64,000 bases of DNA from Craspedostauros australis (taxonomy: Eukaryota > Bacillariophyta > Bacillariophyceae > Mastogloiales > Achnanthaceae), in assembly GCA_026770025.1 (NCBI GenBank), contig JAMXDE010000003.1, positions 1,736,001 to 1,800,000 on the forward strand, read 5' to 3'. Positions 1-14,200 of the stretch are shown here, one piece after another. The position numbers were made by a program, and so were the translations under genes. Every line of letters begins with the position of its first letter. Position 1 is the first letter of the stretch. The notes under the pieces are model-generated. The model was not told the origin of the DNA and did not search any database. It worked only from the letters and a program-made list of their open reading frames with translations.

Positions 1-2
1 GA

Positions 3-710
3 ACGATGGTGTCCATCACTGCGGTGTTGACGCTGCATATCGGACCTCAGATATACCTTATCCTTGACATTTACTTGGGCGACGGCGACACAGAAGAACG
101 AGCTGAGGATTGGTTGAGCGCCGGTTCCGTCATCCCAGTGGTGGTGGTCCTCGGGGTTTTCATCGGATTTGATCTCATCGCGCTGTCGCTCATTCTCCAG
201 CTGCTCAATTTCCACCATCGATTGCAACGTGAGGGTCTCACGACGTACGCATTTATCGTGAGGGAGAATCAGAACAAACGAACGCAGAAGCAGCGAGACG
301 AGGTCCTGCAGTCAAGGAGGGATGCTGCCATGCTTGCTGCCAGCGACGAAGGCAACACGTGCCGTTGGATGCAGTTGAAGCTGGGTGGTATTTGCCGGGA
401 GACATGTGACAGCGGTGTCTGCGATCCTCTCGATTACGACGATGGCGAAAGCGCGCCGCCGGCATCAGGAACAGCTCCAGCAGGTACCGGGGACCACAAT
501 CATCATCAGCAGCAGCACCGTGATGCAGACAGTTCCGACAGCGATGACTACAACAACGGTTTCGCCAACGGCGACGCTGGCAATCACATCAATGGCAACG
601 GCAACGGTGTCAACGATGAATACGTGGACACAGGCTCGTTCAGCGACTACAATGACGAGCATGGAACCAACCCAACCAGCTTCAACAGGCAAATGGAAGA
701 GCAGATATAG
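3..710 (+). CDS. Probable DHHC-type protein S-acyltransferase, C-terminal part (5' truncated by window edge)
   Basis: The frame is open to the left edge, so the N-terminus lies outside the window. What is visible has two hydrophobic membrane spans (about residues 2-22 and 40-70), then a short segment HHRLQREGLTTYAF, then a long polar tail rich in His/Gln, Asp/Ser and Asn/Gly. A span followed by 'H..L...G.TTy..' is the usual layout after the fourth helix of DHHC palmitoyltransferases (TTxE-like motif; here TTYA, so the Glu is missing). The DHHC cysteine-rich domain itself is not in the window, so the family call is an inference. Such enzymes attach palmitate to cysteines of membrane proteins at the Golgi or plasma membrane. 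It ends with TAG and converges on the phosducin-like gene. It could be another polytopic membrane protein. Confidence 0.5.
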   Translation, partial: TMVSITAVLTLHIGPQIYLILDIYLGDGDTEERAEDWLSAGSVIPVVVVLGVFIGFDLIALSLILQLLNFHHRLQREGLTTYAFIVRENQNKRTQKQRDEVLQSRRDAAMLAASDEGNTCRWMQLKLGGICRETCDSGVCDPLDYDDGESAPPASGTAPAGTGDHNHHQQQHRDADSSDSDDYNNGFANGDAGNHINGNGNGVNDEYVDTGSFSDYNDEHGTNPTSFNRQMEEQI

Positions 711-1164
711 CTGCGACTTCGACACGTACGGGCGATATGCACCAACGAAGCACGAGTTGCCGATCGTCAAATCGCTCCGCGGTACAATCCGGGCTGTCTG
801 CCGTACGCATCGAATATTCTCTACGCCCAGAGTACTGCTGGCTTCCACCTACGAGTACGGCACCGTTGATACCAGACTTTGACTAGAAGACGTACGAGCA
901 AGCGGCTGGAGACCTATCGTCGCCGCCCAAATTCGGATGGACAGCACAAGAGCACGATGCTTTCTTGGTAACGTCAATGATAGCATGTTTGTATTTTTGT
1001 AGATACTGACACTGCACTGTGTGGTAGCAGGCATACGCACCATACTGTTGGTAGAGAGCGCCCCTGTTCCTTGCTGAGTAGAGCGTTTTTCAGTCTTATT
1101 GCACGAAAGGCTGAACCGCCAGTGGCGATGTTTCGACGAGGTCGGGCGCGAGCACAACGCACCA
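711..1164. other. Intergenic region between convergent genes
   Basis: No gene recognised. It holds the 3' regions of the upstream membrane protein (+) and the phosducin-like gene (-). Confidence 0.6.
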
Positions 1165-1806
1165 TTAGTCCACGCCCTGCGCATTCCAATCATCAACCAT
1201 CTGCTCCAGCATGGGCAACGGTGGAAACTGACCATTCCGCTGCGCAATCCATTCGTTCTGCTTCAACCCATGCCGGTATGCGAAAATGGCTGGCGTTCTA
1301 CTTGCTGGCCAGTTAGGCACAGCCTCCGTGGACAGGATCGTGATCAACCGGACTTCCGCCTCCGCCGTTGCCCGTTGCAGGTTGTGCAGTTCTTGACGCA
1401 CTTTGTCCTTGCAGTGGGCATCCACCAACGTGATGACGACCCAACGATCCATCGACGCCTCGTTCACAGCTTGTTTCCAGTCTCCTCTGCGTATGTGAAG
1501 GACGTTGCTGAATGCACTGCTAGCATCTCCAGTCGAACTCGCGTTCGCTGCGTGTTGCTGCATCTCCTTCAGCCGCTTTTCCCGATACGTCTTGAGGAAG
1601 TCATCGTCATCAGTGCTACGAGTAGTCTGATCATCCTTCTGTGCTTCTGTTTCTTGTTCCCGTGTCTTCATTCCCTTGGCACGCATCACCTGATCCCTAG
1701 TGACGATGCCGTGGTGCATCAATGCATCATCAAACTCCGTCGTTTTGTCGGTGTACGCGAAGGACGGCCGATCCAGCGCATAGTTCTGCACTCCTCTGCC
1801 CTCCAT
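1165..1806 (-). CDS. Phosducin-like protein (PDCL2/3, Plp2-like), thioredoxin fold
   Basis: A 213-residue protein. The N-terminal helical part carries TEFDDALMHHGIVTRDQ, resembling the 'TEWNDILR.KGILP' opening of PDCL2/3 proteins. It is followed by a charged linker (about 30-85), then the thioredoxin-like domain beginning FSNVLHIRRGDWKQAVNEAS and containing WVVITL (about 120) and a PNWPASRTPAIFAYRHG segment (about 165-180), the family's 'PDKNLPTIFVY' region. Members act as co-chaperones of the CCT/TRiC chaperonin for actin, tubulin and G-beta folding. The length is slightly below the family's usual 230-290 and the C-terminal acidic tail is missing; the last residues (LEQMVDDWNAQGVD) match the end of the fold. 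The ATG at 1806 is the first available. Divergent from the splicing-factor gene. Confidence 0.85.
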   Translation of the reverse strand: MEGRGVQNYALDRPSFAYTDKTTEFDDALMHHGIVTRDQVMRAKGMKTREQETEAQKDDQTTRSTDDDDFLKTYREKRLKEMQQHAANASSTGDASSAFSNVLHIRRGDWKQAVNEASMDRWVVITLVDAHCKDKVRQELHNLQRATAEAEVRLITILSTEAVPNWPASRTPAIFAYRHGLKQNEWIAQRNGQFPPLPMLEQMVDDWNAQGVD

Positions 1807-1872
1807 GCCAGCCTTTGATATGCGTGAGTGAAATTCGAATGCTTAAGAGAGCGGCGCACAGTTACAATCGCG

Positions 1873-1910
1873 TAATATTGTATTCTAATGTATTATAGAA
1901 TACAATATTA
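1873..1910. repeat. Perfect 15-bp inverted repeat (hairpin)
   Basis: Arm TAATATTGTATTCTA (1873-1887) and its exact reverse complement (1896-1910) enclose an 8-nt loop. It is very AT-rich against a balanced-GC background and sits 67 bp upstream of the phosducin-like start codon. It lies between divergent genes, so a terminator is unlikely. A short foldback element or cis-regulatory cruciform is possible. Confidence 0.8.
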
Positions 1911-2356
1911 TTATGATGCAATAGTTCAGAGCAATGGTTTGGGGGCATGAGCATGACCATGAGTATGATTAGAGTGGGGTGGAGGAGAGTGCTCGCTGCG
2001 TGTTGCTTTGATTCGGCTCGCAATTTTGCGGTTCACGCAGTTTGTTCCAGGAAACGGGGACAAGCGGCAGTGTACGCACATGAATTTTGTGTTGTTGTGT
2101 CTCTTTTCTATTCGTGTTTCGGATCCTGTCCCGATCATCACACAACCAAACAAATGGAGCTAAGAAAGTCTCTTCGTTCCGCACCAACCAAACAAGCGAA
2201 AAGCCGAACGAAAAGATGAAACACTGCGTTTGGCACCAACAACGTTTCTTCGTGTCAGAAATGCCCACAACCACACAACCACCATGAAGCTCCAGCGGAG
2301 CAAGCATAGTTCGTGCCATACCCGTGCGTCTCATACAAGTACGACGAGAGATTACC

Positions 2357-2390
2357 GTCTCTCTCTAGATAGATAGAGAGAGAGAGAGAC
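2357..2390. repeat. CT/GA inverted repeat upstream of the GCFC gene
   Basis: Arm GTCTCTCTCT (2357-2366) pairs exactly with AGAGAGAGAC (2381-2390); the spacer is AGATAGAT plus GA repeats. It lies about 75 bp upstream of the start codon, probably in the 5' UTR or core promoter. Similar CT/GA palindromes occur at 5355 and 38557. Confidence 0.75.
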
Positions 2391-2464
2391 AACATTCCAG
2401 TTCATTCCAGACGCTTGCAGAAGTATCACATTGTACAATACTTGCAGAGTTGGCTGAAACTGTC

Positions 2465-5137
2465 ATGTTTCGATCCACGAAGAAGCGCAAGATCGTCAAG
2501 CGGAACATCCGCTCATCGCGGGATGATTCTGATAGTGATGATGGTGGTGGTGGGAACACACCGACATCGAAGATAGCCGGTGAGAGAGAGGCCCCTGGTT
2601 CAGCTGGCATGGAGGTGGAAGAAGCAGACAGAGTAGTTATCAAAAGTTCCATCAACTCCAGCAAGAAGCGCTCCATAAAAACCAAGGTCAACATCATCAA
2701 GCAGAAACGTGCATCAAGCTCCGGCGGGAGCACCAGAAAGGCAAACGTCGTCGCCATATCCTTTGAGGATGCGAGCAACGACGTGGATGTGAATGTGGAT
2801 GTAGACGCAGATGCAGATGCATTGGAAGGTGATGCGAAGAGAAACCGAAGTGAGCGGAAGGATAGGAAGCGGAAGAAGGACAAGAAGGACAAGAAAGACA
2901 AAAAGTCCAAGCGCAGAAAGCGGGGCATGGGATACGGAGGAATGCCATCAGCGGAATCACATGACGAAGACGATGATGACGATGGTCACGATGATCCAGG
3001 ACCACGTGGCGGCATGGCGAAGAGGTGTATTGCTACCGGAGGATCCCAAGAGAGCGGCACCAGCAAGAGCAACCGCACCAAGACCGACGGAAGCGATCAG
3101 GGCGTGGAAATGAACAACAAGCCAGCAAGTGCGTACAGTAAGGAGGCGATGCAAGAGTTGATGTCAGAGCAGCGCGTCCGACCGAAAGCGTTGCCCCAAC
3201 AACCACGAAGCCAGGAAGAGGAAATGACGCGGGCCCTTCAGCACGATGGCATCATGGTGGTAGACAGCGAAAATCTTGCGTCTTCTCGTGATGCCAATGA
3301 AAGCACCAAGGACATCATCAAAGAGACCGCCGTCTCCAATCGCAGCAACACAGGCATTGGCAATGGCAGCAATAACAACAACGCCGATTCAAACAACGAT
3401 GGGGCGAGCAAGGTCTACGCTGATTCTTCGCAATGGGAGGCCAATATCGCAACCAGAGCCGGAATTCGAAAATCGGGCGCGAATGCCAAGGCAGTATCCC
3501 AAGTCAGCATGGATCAGCAACTCGTCTCCTTGTCCACTCTGCGACAGCAGATCCAGTCCACCACGGAGATGCTCGAGCACAAGGAACAGGAGCTCTCGTC
3601 GTCATTCCTGCGCAGGGAGGCCGAGCTCGTCCAAGCCAAGACAGACGGGGACAAGCACAAGCAATCCAAAGCATCCAACTTCGAAACGCATCGATTTTAC
3701 CAAGATCTCCGATCGGACCTGGCGATGTGCATTGGTGCGTTGAGGGATGTCGAGGATCGCCTGAAACCAATCGAAGGCGCTCTCTTTCAAATGTTCGAAG
3801 CAGAGCAGGATGCCAATTTTTACCAGCAATGGCAGGATGATGTCGTCGCGGCGCTGGTCCAACAGGGATCGCTCGGTCAGATTTTGGGACGGAAGGTTGA
3901 CCCGATGCTGCTCAAAAAGGAACCACCAGCATCCGTGGATGAATTTGGTCGCGATGTCCAATCGCAGCAGTCCATCCAAAGGGAGCAGCGCCACCAATCG
4001 CGCGTCAAGTCTATTCAATCCTGGGAGCAAGCGGACGTGGGGGTGGATGCGACCAAGATTATGGACTTACTGGAAAAGCAAACCCTGGGAGATGTCGCCG
4101 ACAGGTTCAGCGCGCTGCAGGATGCGCTTGTACTCGCCCTGGACGAGGTTAGAGAAGAGTTCGTGTCCAAAACAAAGATCTTGACCATCTTCCAACGCTG
4201 GGTCAGCAACAGCAAGGATGAGTACGTGGAGAGCTTTGGCTACATGAGCATGGCGGAGCTGCTCAGCGTGGTGGTGAGAATCGAGCTGATTCGGTCGTCC
4301 TGCATTGCTGCCATCGTCAAAGGAGACGACGAAGACGACAACAACGAAGCAAAGCACGGCCCTGACACTTCGAATGACTCATCCCCCCATAACGATGTCA
4401 CATCGCTTCTGTCCACTCTAGATGCTGACCTGAAGGTATACAATTTGACAGTGACGCAGCAAGACGAGAATCCTGTGACTGTTCTGATCCAGAAGAAGAG
4501 CATCGTTCCATTTCTCATCAAGGCAATGGCCATGCCGGCCAATCGGTACCTGCTGTCGACAAAGCGAAGCCGTCATCTGTCGAGCTTGATCCACGCGTGC
4601 GCTTCCAGCCTTGCTGATCCAAAACCCAAAGAAGACGCGCAGACTCTCGATGCTCAAAAGGAGGAAGGCAAGGACCCAGTTCCAGAATTCACAAGGCTCA
4701 TGGACGATGTCCGATCTTCTGTGAAGTCCTTTGTCAACAGCGTGGCGATTCCCACCCTTCAAAAGGAGGCGAATAGCACGTCCGCAGCAGGCAATTCGCC
4801 AGCGCCGGACCATGCTCGGTGGTTCGTCGCCAAACTTCAATCCGCCTTCCTGCAAAGGCTTCTCCAGAACCTCTCCAAGTTCTGGCTCCCCCTCTTCGGC
4901 GGCCAGCGTTCCACTGATGAGGATGCGGCCGTTGTGATTGCCGTGTTTGGCCTGATCAGCAACTACATCCAATTCCTCTCCACCACTATGGGACGAAACG
5001 ATGCCAAAGAATCCTTCTCCGCTCTATGGAGGTCCCTTGACACCCACTGTAAGCATCTTCTCACATCCAGCGCGTTCATGCTGCACGCAGCGCCAATCCG
5101 CGCCAGCGCGATTGCATATGGCCTCGCTAAGGTGTGA
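2465..5137 (+). CDS. PAXBP1/GCFC-type GC-rich-sequence factor (spliceosome-associated)
   Basis: An 890-residue nuclear protein from a single exon. The start is set at ATG 2465, because the protein then opens MFRSTKKRKIVKRNIR, close to the conserved opening of PAXBP1/GCFC proteins (short MFR.. stretch rich in K/R, then acidic). The N-terminal third is low-complexity: acidic-Ser tracts, poly-Asp, and a Lys/Arg tract at about 125-160 (likely nuclear localisation). A coiled coil follows at about 345-395 (MDQQLVSLSTLRQQIQ...). The GCFC domain spans roughly 460 to the C-terminus, with LLEKQTLGDVADRFSALQDA at about 530 and a helical repeat region. GCFC proteins of the PAXBP1/GCFC2 group work with the intron-lariat spliceosome and chromatin adaptors. 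No intron is needed. The homology call rests on the N-terminal signature plus the GCFC-like helical region. Confidence 0.8.
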   Translation: MFRSTKKRKIVKRNIRSSRDDSDSDDGGGGNTPTSKIAGEREAPGSAGMEVEEADRVVIKSSINSSKKRSIKTKVNIIKQKRASSSGGSTRKANVVAISFEDASNDVDVNVDVDADADALEGDAKRNRSERKDRKRKKDKKDKKDKKSKRRKRGMGYGGMPSAESHDEDDDDDGHDDPGPRGGMAKRCIATGGSQESGTSKSNRTKTDGSDQGVEMNNKPASAYSKEAMQELMSEQRVRPKALPQQPRSQEEEMTRALQHDGIMVVDSENLASSRDANESTKDIIKETAVSNRSNTGIGNGSNNNNADSNNDGASKVYADSSQWEANIATRAGIRKSGANAKAVSQVSMDQQLVSLSTLRQQIQSTTEMLEHKEQELSSSFLRREAELVQAKTDGDKHKQSKASNFETHRFYQDLRSDLAMCIGALRDVEDRLKPIEGALFQMFEAEQDANFYQQWQDDVVAALVQQGSLGQILGRKVDPMLLKKEPPASVDEFGRDVQSQQSIQREQRHQSRVKSIQSWEQADVGVDATKIMDLLEKQTLGDVADRFSALQDALVLALDEVREEFVSKTKILTIFQRWVSNSKDEYVESFGYMSMAELLSVVVRIELIRSSCIAAIVKGDDEDDNNEAKHGPDTSNDSSPHNDVTSLLSTLDADLKVYNLTVTQQDENPVTVLIQKKSIVPFLIKAMAMPANRYLLSTKRSRHLSSLIHACASSLADPKPKEDAQTLDAQKEEGKDPVPEFTRLMDDVRSSVKSFVNSVAIPTLQKEANSTSAAGNSPAPDHARWFVAKLQSAFLQRLLQNLSKFWLPLFGGQRSTDEDAAVVIAVFGLISNYIQFLSTTMGRNDAKESFSALWRSLDTHCKHLLTSSAFMLHAAPIRASAIAYGLAKV

Positions 5138-5930
5138 TAAACCTGATGCACTCGACGGTACCATACTCGAACCATACGCCGACGGAAATATACTAGTCGT
5201 ACAAATCAAATTGCTCTATGCAACACTCGTGGTCCTGCTTGTGGATTGCTCTGCGGTGCTCTCTCCTCTTGACGAGGACGTTGGCATGCTTCATGTTCGA
5301 AAGCAACCCATTACTCCATCGTGCGCATGGTGTGGCGGCAGCGCCAATAATAGAACTCTCTCTTTAGAGAGAGTAGAGTAGAGTAGAGTAGAATACTTGT
5401 CCTTCCATGCAAGCTACTTCCCACACACACTCTCTCTCTGTCTACTCAGAACATCGTAGACTGAATCTGAATATATTCGTGATTCATTGGTCACATGCGG
5501 GTTTGGATCAAAACTAAGACTGTACCTCCTACAAGATCTGCGGCCTTCTGTCCGGTTCGAGAAAAGACGAAACTCGATCCGAAATCACCACACACCAACA
5601 CACACACACGAAGCACGGAACAGGTGTCCCCTCGGTAGCGCAAGACCACAGCTGCGCGACAACAACGCAGGTCAAGGCAACCGAAAACGACAGCAACCAC
5701 GAAGACACACAATCCTTGATCATCGCAGACACAGAGCAGATCAGGCCACACAAAGGAACACAAATCGCAAAGCGCAATCGCTGATCACAACACGAGAGAC
5801 TGATTCATAGTTCAAAGCCTACGCAGCTACTGAACACAGACAATTCGCAGCAAACAACAACCAACAAGCAGCCAGCAAGAAGGAACAACAAACACGCCAG
5901 TCCAAGGAAGAACGGAAAAGGACTTTCAAG
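5138..5930. other. Intergenic region / CDC48 promoter and 5' UTR
   Basis: No gene seen. The last 250 bp are A/C-rich with CAACAA-type tracts ending in TTTCAAG before the ATG, typical of a 5' UTR in this window. A CT/GA palindrome and a GTAGA repeat lie at 5355-5394. Confidence 0.6.
5355..5394. repeat. CT/GA palindrome followed by a GTAGA tandem repeat
   Basis: ACTCTCTCT (5355-5363) and AGAGAGAGT (5366-5374) form a perfect 9-bp inverted repeat with a 2-nt loop. It runs directly into about four to five copies of GTAGA (to about 5394). Confidence 0.8.
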
Positions 5931-9738
<3,808 letters not shown>

Positions 9739-11291
9739 ACTGTGTCGGTGCCTCGGGCGACGGACACAAGACATAACGTAGGTAGACCATGTCTACTTCT
9801 CTAGAACGAAAATATACCTATCCATGCGTTTGTCCTCTTCCGTTTTTCGCCCGCTCCCGTCTGCGATCAGGGACATGCTCTGCTTGTGAGCAATGCACCA
9901 GCCTGCTCGTGCTCGTGGTAGTGCTCTTGCGCAGCTGGGATCAGTACCGACAATGCAAATGGCTGCCGCTGTCATCTGACTCGCAAGGAACTGCTCCGAG
10001 CGAGTCCGTGTTGGGGATTGGGCGCGTTGAGATGAAGCACTATTATTCCGCTGGGTCCGCTTTCGCCAGCAGGCGCCTGTGGGCACTTGTGTTCCAGGAG
10101 AACGCAATCAAAGATGTCGATGGGCAATTTGTGATGATGACGACGGACCACCACGCGCGTTGCACATGTCGCTTGTTTGTCGCAACTGTCATTGTCAGTC
10201 GTCTTTCACACGTCGCGTGACGTATCATTTCTTAACAAACACGAGCGTGGCGACAGAAATTGTCTTCCGAATGAGTGAACAAAGCGATGTGGGAAACAAA
10301 CAACGAATGAAGAGGCCAACAAGCAAACGCCAGCACAACACGACACCAGCGGAGTATCGTATCGAGATGCACACTTCACCTGGTGGACACGGCACAGCAT
10401 TGTTGGGCGCATCATTGCTGCGCAGAGACGCGTTGGTCGATTGTTGGATGGCACAGGGATCCCGTGCATCCCCCAGAGTCACGCAGCACATTCCTTTTGT
10501 GTTGGACACATGTAATGGGCATGCTTGTTGACGGATGGCAAAACACGCACACACACACAAACGGGACAACGATCAACTTTGTTGGATCTGAAGTGCCGAG
10601 GTGGTGCTCCATTGCCGTCATTCGGTGGATCTTTGTTTCCTTTCAGCATCACTGTGATACTTCATTGGCTGCTGCATTGTAGCAGAACCTGCCATCATGA
10701 TCTTTCTCGATCCTCTCTCACATAGAGTAAGAAAACCGAACGGGTGAATAGACCTGAGTATCGGTCGGGCCCTTCCGCCACACAGACGCTCTCCCAAGAG
10801 AGAAACCAGTCATCGGACTTCAAACACGCCGCACCATCCACCAACAAGTGCCGATCACTGTTTACTCTTCGGAGCTCGCACCATTGGATCTGTCTATCGC
10901 TTCGTCGATGGTCTGTTTGCTCCTGATCATTGGCACGACGACGGAAACCCTCTTCTCGCGCTGTGCTGCTGTGATCATCTGCGTCCATTGCACACCGTTT
11001 GGGTCATCAGTGATTTCGAGAAAGGACAGCAGGAGCAGCAGCAGCAGCAGCAGCACCAACAGCACCAACAAAAAACACGCAGCTATATGGCTGCTTTGGC
11101 TTTCATTTCCACTTTCATGTTTCTTCCTTTTCCTCCTTCCATAACACAGCTTCAGTTTCACTTCCACTTGTACTTCCATCCCCGCCCAAAAGTTCATGCA
11201 AAACAAGTAGACAGACTCAACGCAAGCGCAAAAGCACAAGTAAATCAGCTACAACCAAACATCAGGTGAGGTCAGACGCAACACATTGCCG
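9739..11291. other. Long intergenic region
   Basis: About 1.55 kb with only short overlapping open frames on both strands, none with recognisable protein features. It contains an (AGC)n tract at 11034-11054. The last part should hold the promoter and 5' UTR of the GH99-G8 gene. No RNA gene recognised. Confidence 0.6.
11034..11054. repeat. (AGC)n microsatellite
   Basis: About seven AGC/CAG units, followed by CAACAGCAC imperfect copies to about 11075. Noncoding position upstream of the GH99-G8 gene. Confidence 0.8.
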
Positions 11292-14200
11292 ATGAAGATG
11301 ATCCAGCTGACGACCACGGCGTCACCTCCATCACCTGCCTTTCATGCGTCGGTGGCGCCGTTCCTACGGCTGCTTTCGATCGTACTGCTGCTGCTGCTGC
11401 TCAACCCATCGGCCTGTGGCCATACGCAGACGGCCCCAACGTCAGCATCTGTCGAAGAGTTGTTTCCCGACAATGGCAAGCTTTCGCCCATCCCCAACAG
11501 CATCATGGTCGGCGCTTACTACTATCCATGGTACAGCAATGATTTCCATCGCGACGGGGGCTATATGCGGGAGCTGCTCGAGCCGAAGCACCGTCCTTTT
11601 CTCGGCGAGTACGATGACAGCCGCCCGGAGATAGTGGCGAAGCACCTGGAATGGTCTCGCCAGGCGAACATCAACGTCTGGTTTACGTCCTGGTGGGGAC
11701 CAAACACACGCGAAGATGTCACGACACGCCGGGCCATTTTGCCCCACGAAGACTTGCGCGACCACAAGATCGCTCTGCTGTACGAGACCACCGGCCGCGT
11801 CCGCAAACGGGAGGGATACTCCATGCACAACGTCAAGCCAGATATCGAACACATGTGCCGCCACTACTTCGACCACCCGAACTACCTCCGCATCGATGAA
11901 CGTCCAGTCCTCTTGTTGTACCTCACGAGAGTGATGTCATCTGTGGGAAAGCTGGAAGAAATCGTGAAGATCATGCGAGAGAGTTGCCACCACAACATGT
12001 ACATCATCGGCGATCAGGTGTGGAACGGACCACCCGCAGATGACGAAGACTACGCGCCGTTCCGAGTTTTGGATGCCGTGACCAATTGTAAGTACACGCC
12101 TGACGCACGTTCCATCGCACAGCTGGCATGAGGAGGTCGAAGGCGACTATAAAGTTGCACATTGATCGACGAGTGTTGCACAGTTATGTGTGGCATGTGT
12201 CATTTTGACGATCGCGAACAACATCATCCACTTCCAGCTGGCGTCGACGTCGACGTTCACGTTGGCGTTCTGTGACGTACCAATTCTCCACATCGATCCT
12301 ATTCGCTATGCCACTCACTGCCCCCGCATACTCCGTATGCATCTCCCCCTTCATCCGCGCCCCTAACCATCCCCTCGTGGCTTTGTCTCCTTCCTTGTTC
12401 CATTGGTATCCGGGAATCTGGTATCCATACTCTTATGAACTCCATCGTGATTGCCATCGCAGATGATCTTTATGGGAACATGAACAACCCGCCCTACGCC
12501 GGACAAGATACCATCGATGCATACTACGCTCAACAGCATGAGTGGGCAAGCCGAGCTGTACAAGATGGCGTTGGGTACATCCCCGCGGTCAGCCCGGGAT
12601 ACAACGATCGCGGTGTCCGTTTGGAAGCCAACCACATCGCCCTTTCCCGTCGGCTCACCGTAACCTCCGAACCGGGGAGTCTCTTTGCTGCGCAAATCCA
12701 AAAGGCCAGGTACCTGACAGACCCAGCAGCTATGAACTTGCTGCTCGTGAATTCTTTCAATGAGTGGCACGAAGACACCCAGATCGAGCCGACCATCGGT
12801 GAACCCACCGTCGAACCTGACTACATTACCAACGGTGTTGAGTACAGTGGATACGGCGAACTCTATTTGGACATTCTTCGTGTTGGAACGTGCGGGAGGC
12901 GTTGTAATCGACACGCTGGAGACGACAATCACGTGGAAGACGAGTATCAGGAAAACGCCAGCGATGAAAGTGGAGCTGGGGAGGTGTCGGACGGAGCTGA
13001 GGCGGACACGGTCTTCGAAGGATCACCTCCGTCGAATGTCCTGGTAGGAACGATATACTACCCCTGGCTTCGTCCGGACAAGTCGTCGTACCTTCGGAAA
13101 AGCCTCGATCCTCCGCAGGAGCCATTCCTCGACGCATACGACAATCCCAGATACGTCATCAGCAAGCATCTGGAGCTGAGTCGGCAGTACAACATCGGGT
13201 TATGGATATTGCCGTGGATGGGACCAGGTCATATTTCTGACACCACAGCCCGCAACAACGTACTGTCGCACCCGCACCTTGGCCGGCACAGGATTGCTCT
13301 CATCTATGAAACGCATCACAGGTTGGAGGACGGCAATACTTCGCCAAGTAGCAATAGCAACGCAGGCAGATGGGACGAATCCATCTACATCAACATCGCC
13401 CCCGACATTGAATATATTTGCGACGCCTACTTCCATCACCCAAACTACTACCGAATCCATGGTCGCCCAGTACTATTCCTTTCCCTCAGCAGGGTGCTTC
13501 ACCGATGGGGTTCACTCTCAACTGTTGTGTCAATAATTCGGAACGTCGGCCAGAGCATGGGACATAACATCTTCATTGCAGGTGATCAGGTTTGGACCGG
13601 TGCACCGCAGGAGGAGATATACATGCCCTTCCTGGAGTTGGATGCCGTTTTCTCACGTGATGCATACGGCAATTTGATTTCAGGGTCGGTGCTCCAGGAC
13701 GGTCGCGTGCGATCCAATGACGTTTACAACTTCTACAATAGCCAACGGAAATGGCGAGACAAGGCCTGGCGGCACAAATGCGCCTTCATCCCATCAGTGA
13801 CGCCTGGCTACAACGCTGGATCGAACTCTGATCATCCCATTCTGCGCCGTGATATGCTCAACGGCGACGGCGGTAGCCTGTTCCAAAGATCTGTCGATCT
13901 GGCACGATATCTTGTGGACTCTGACGTCGACAATCTCATGGTGAGTCCAAATGACACTGATGTGCTCGTACGCAGCTGACCCAACGGCATCCCTGGTGCA
14001 CTGGTGCTGTTGATCGTCAGGGATGCTTCGCGGACATTGCGTGGATTCGTCACGAACGTTTTTTAGTGGTCCGATTCCCCGTTCCCTCTCGTGGCTTGGC
14101 CCCTCCAGGCTCTCAACCTCACCTCTCTCATCTACTCTACATATCATGCACGTATCGCATGGCAAACATATTCCTATTTTCATTCCTCGTCTACGATCGA

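Larger units (their letters stand above)
1807..2464. other. Intergenic region of a divergent gene pair
   Basis: No coding region supported. It is the shared upstream region of the phosducin-like gene (-) and the GCFC-type gene (+). It holds two perfect inverted repeats, listed separately. Confidence 0.6.

Noticed and set aside
1099..1818. A 239-codon plus-strand open frame
   Set aside because: Antisense to the phosducin-like gene, which has clear family motifs.
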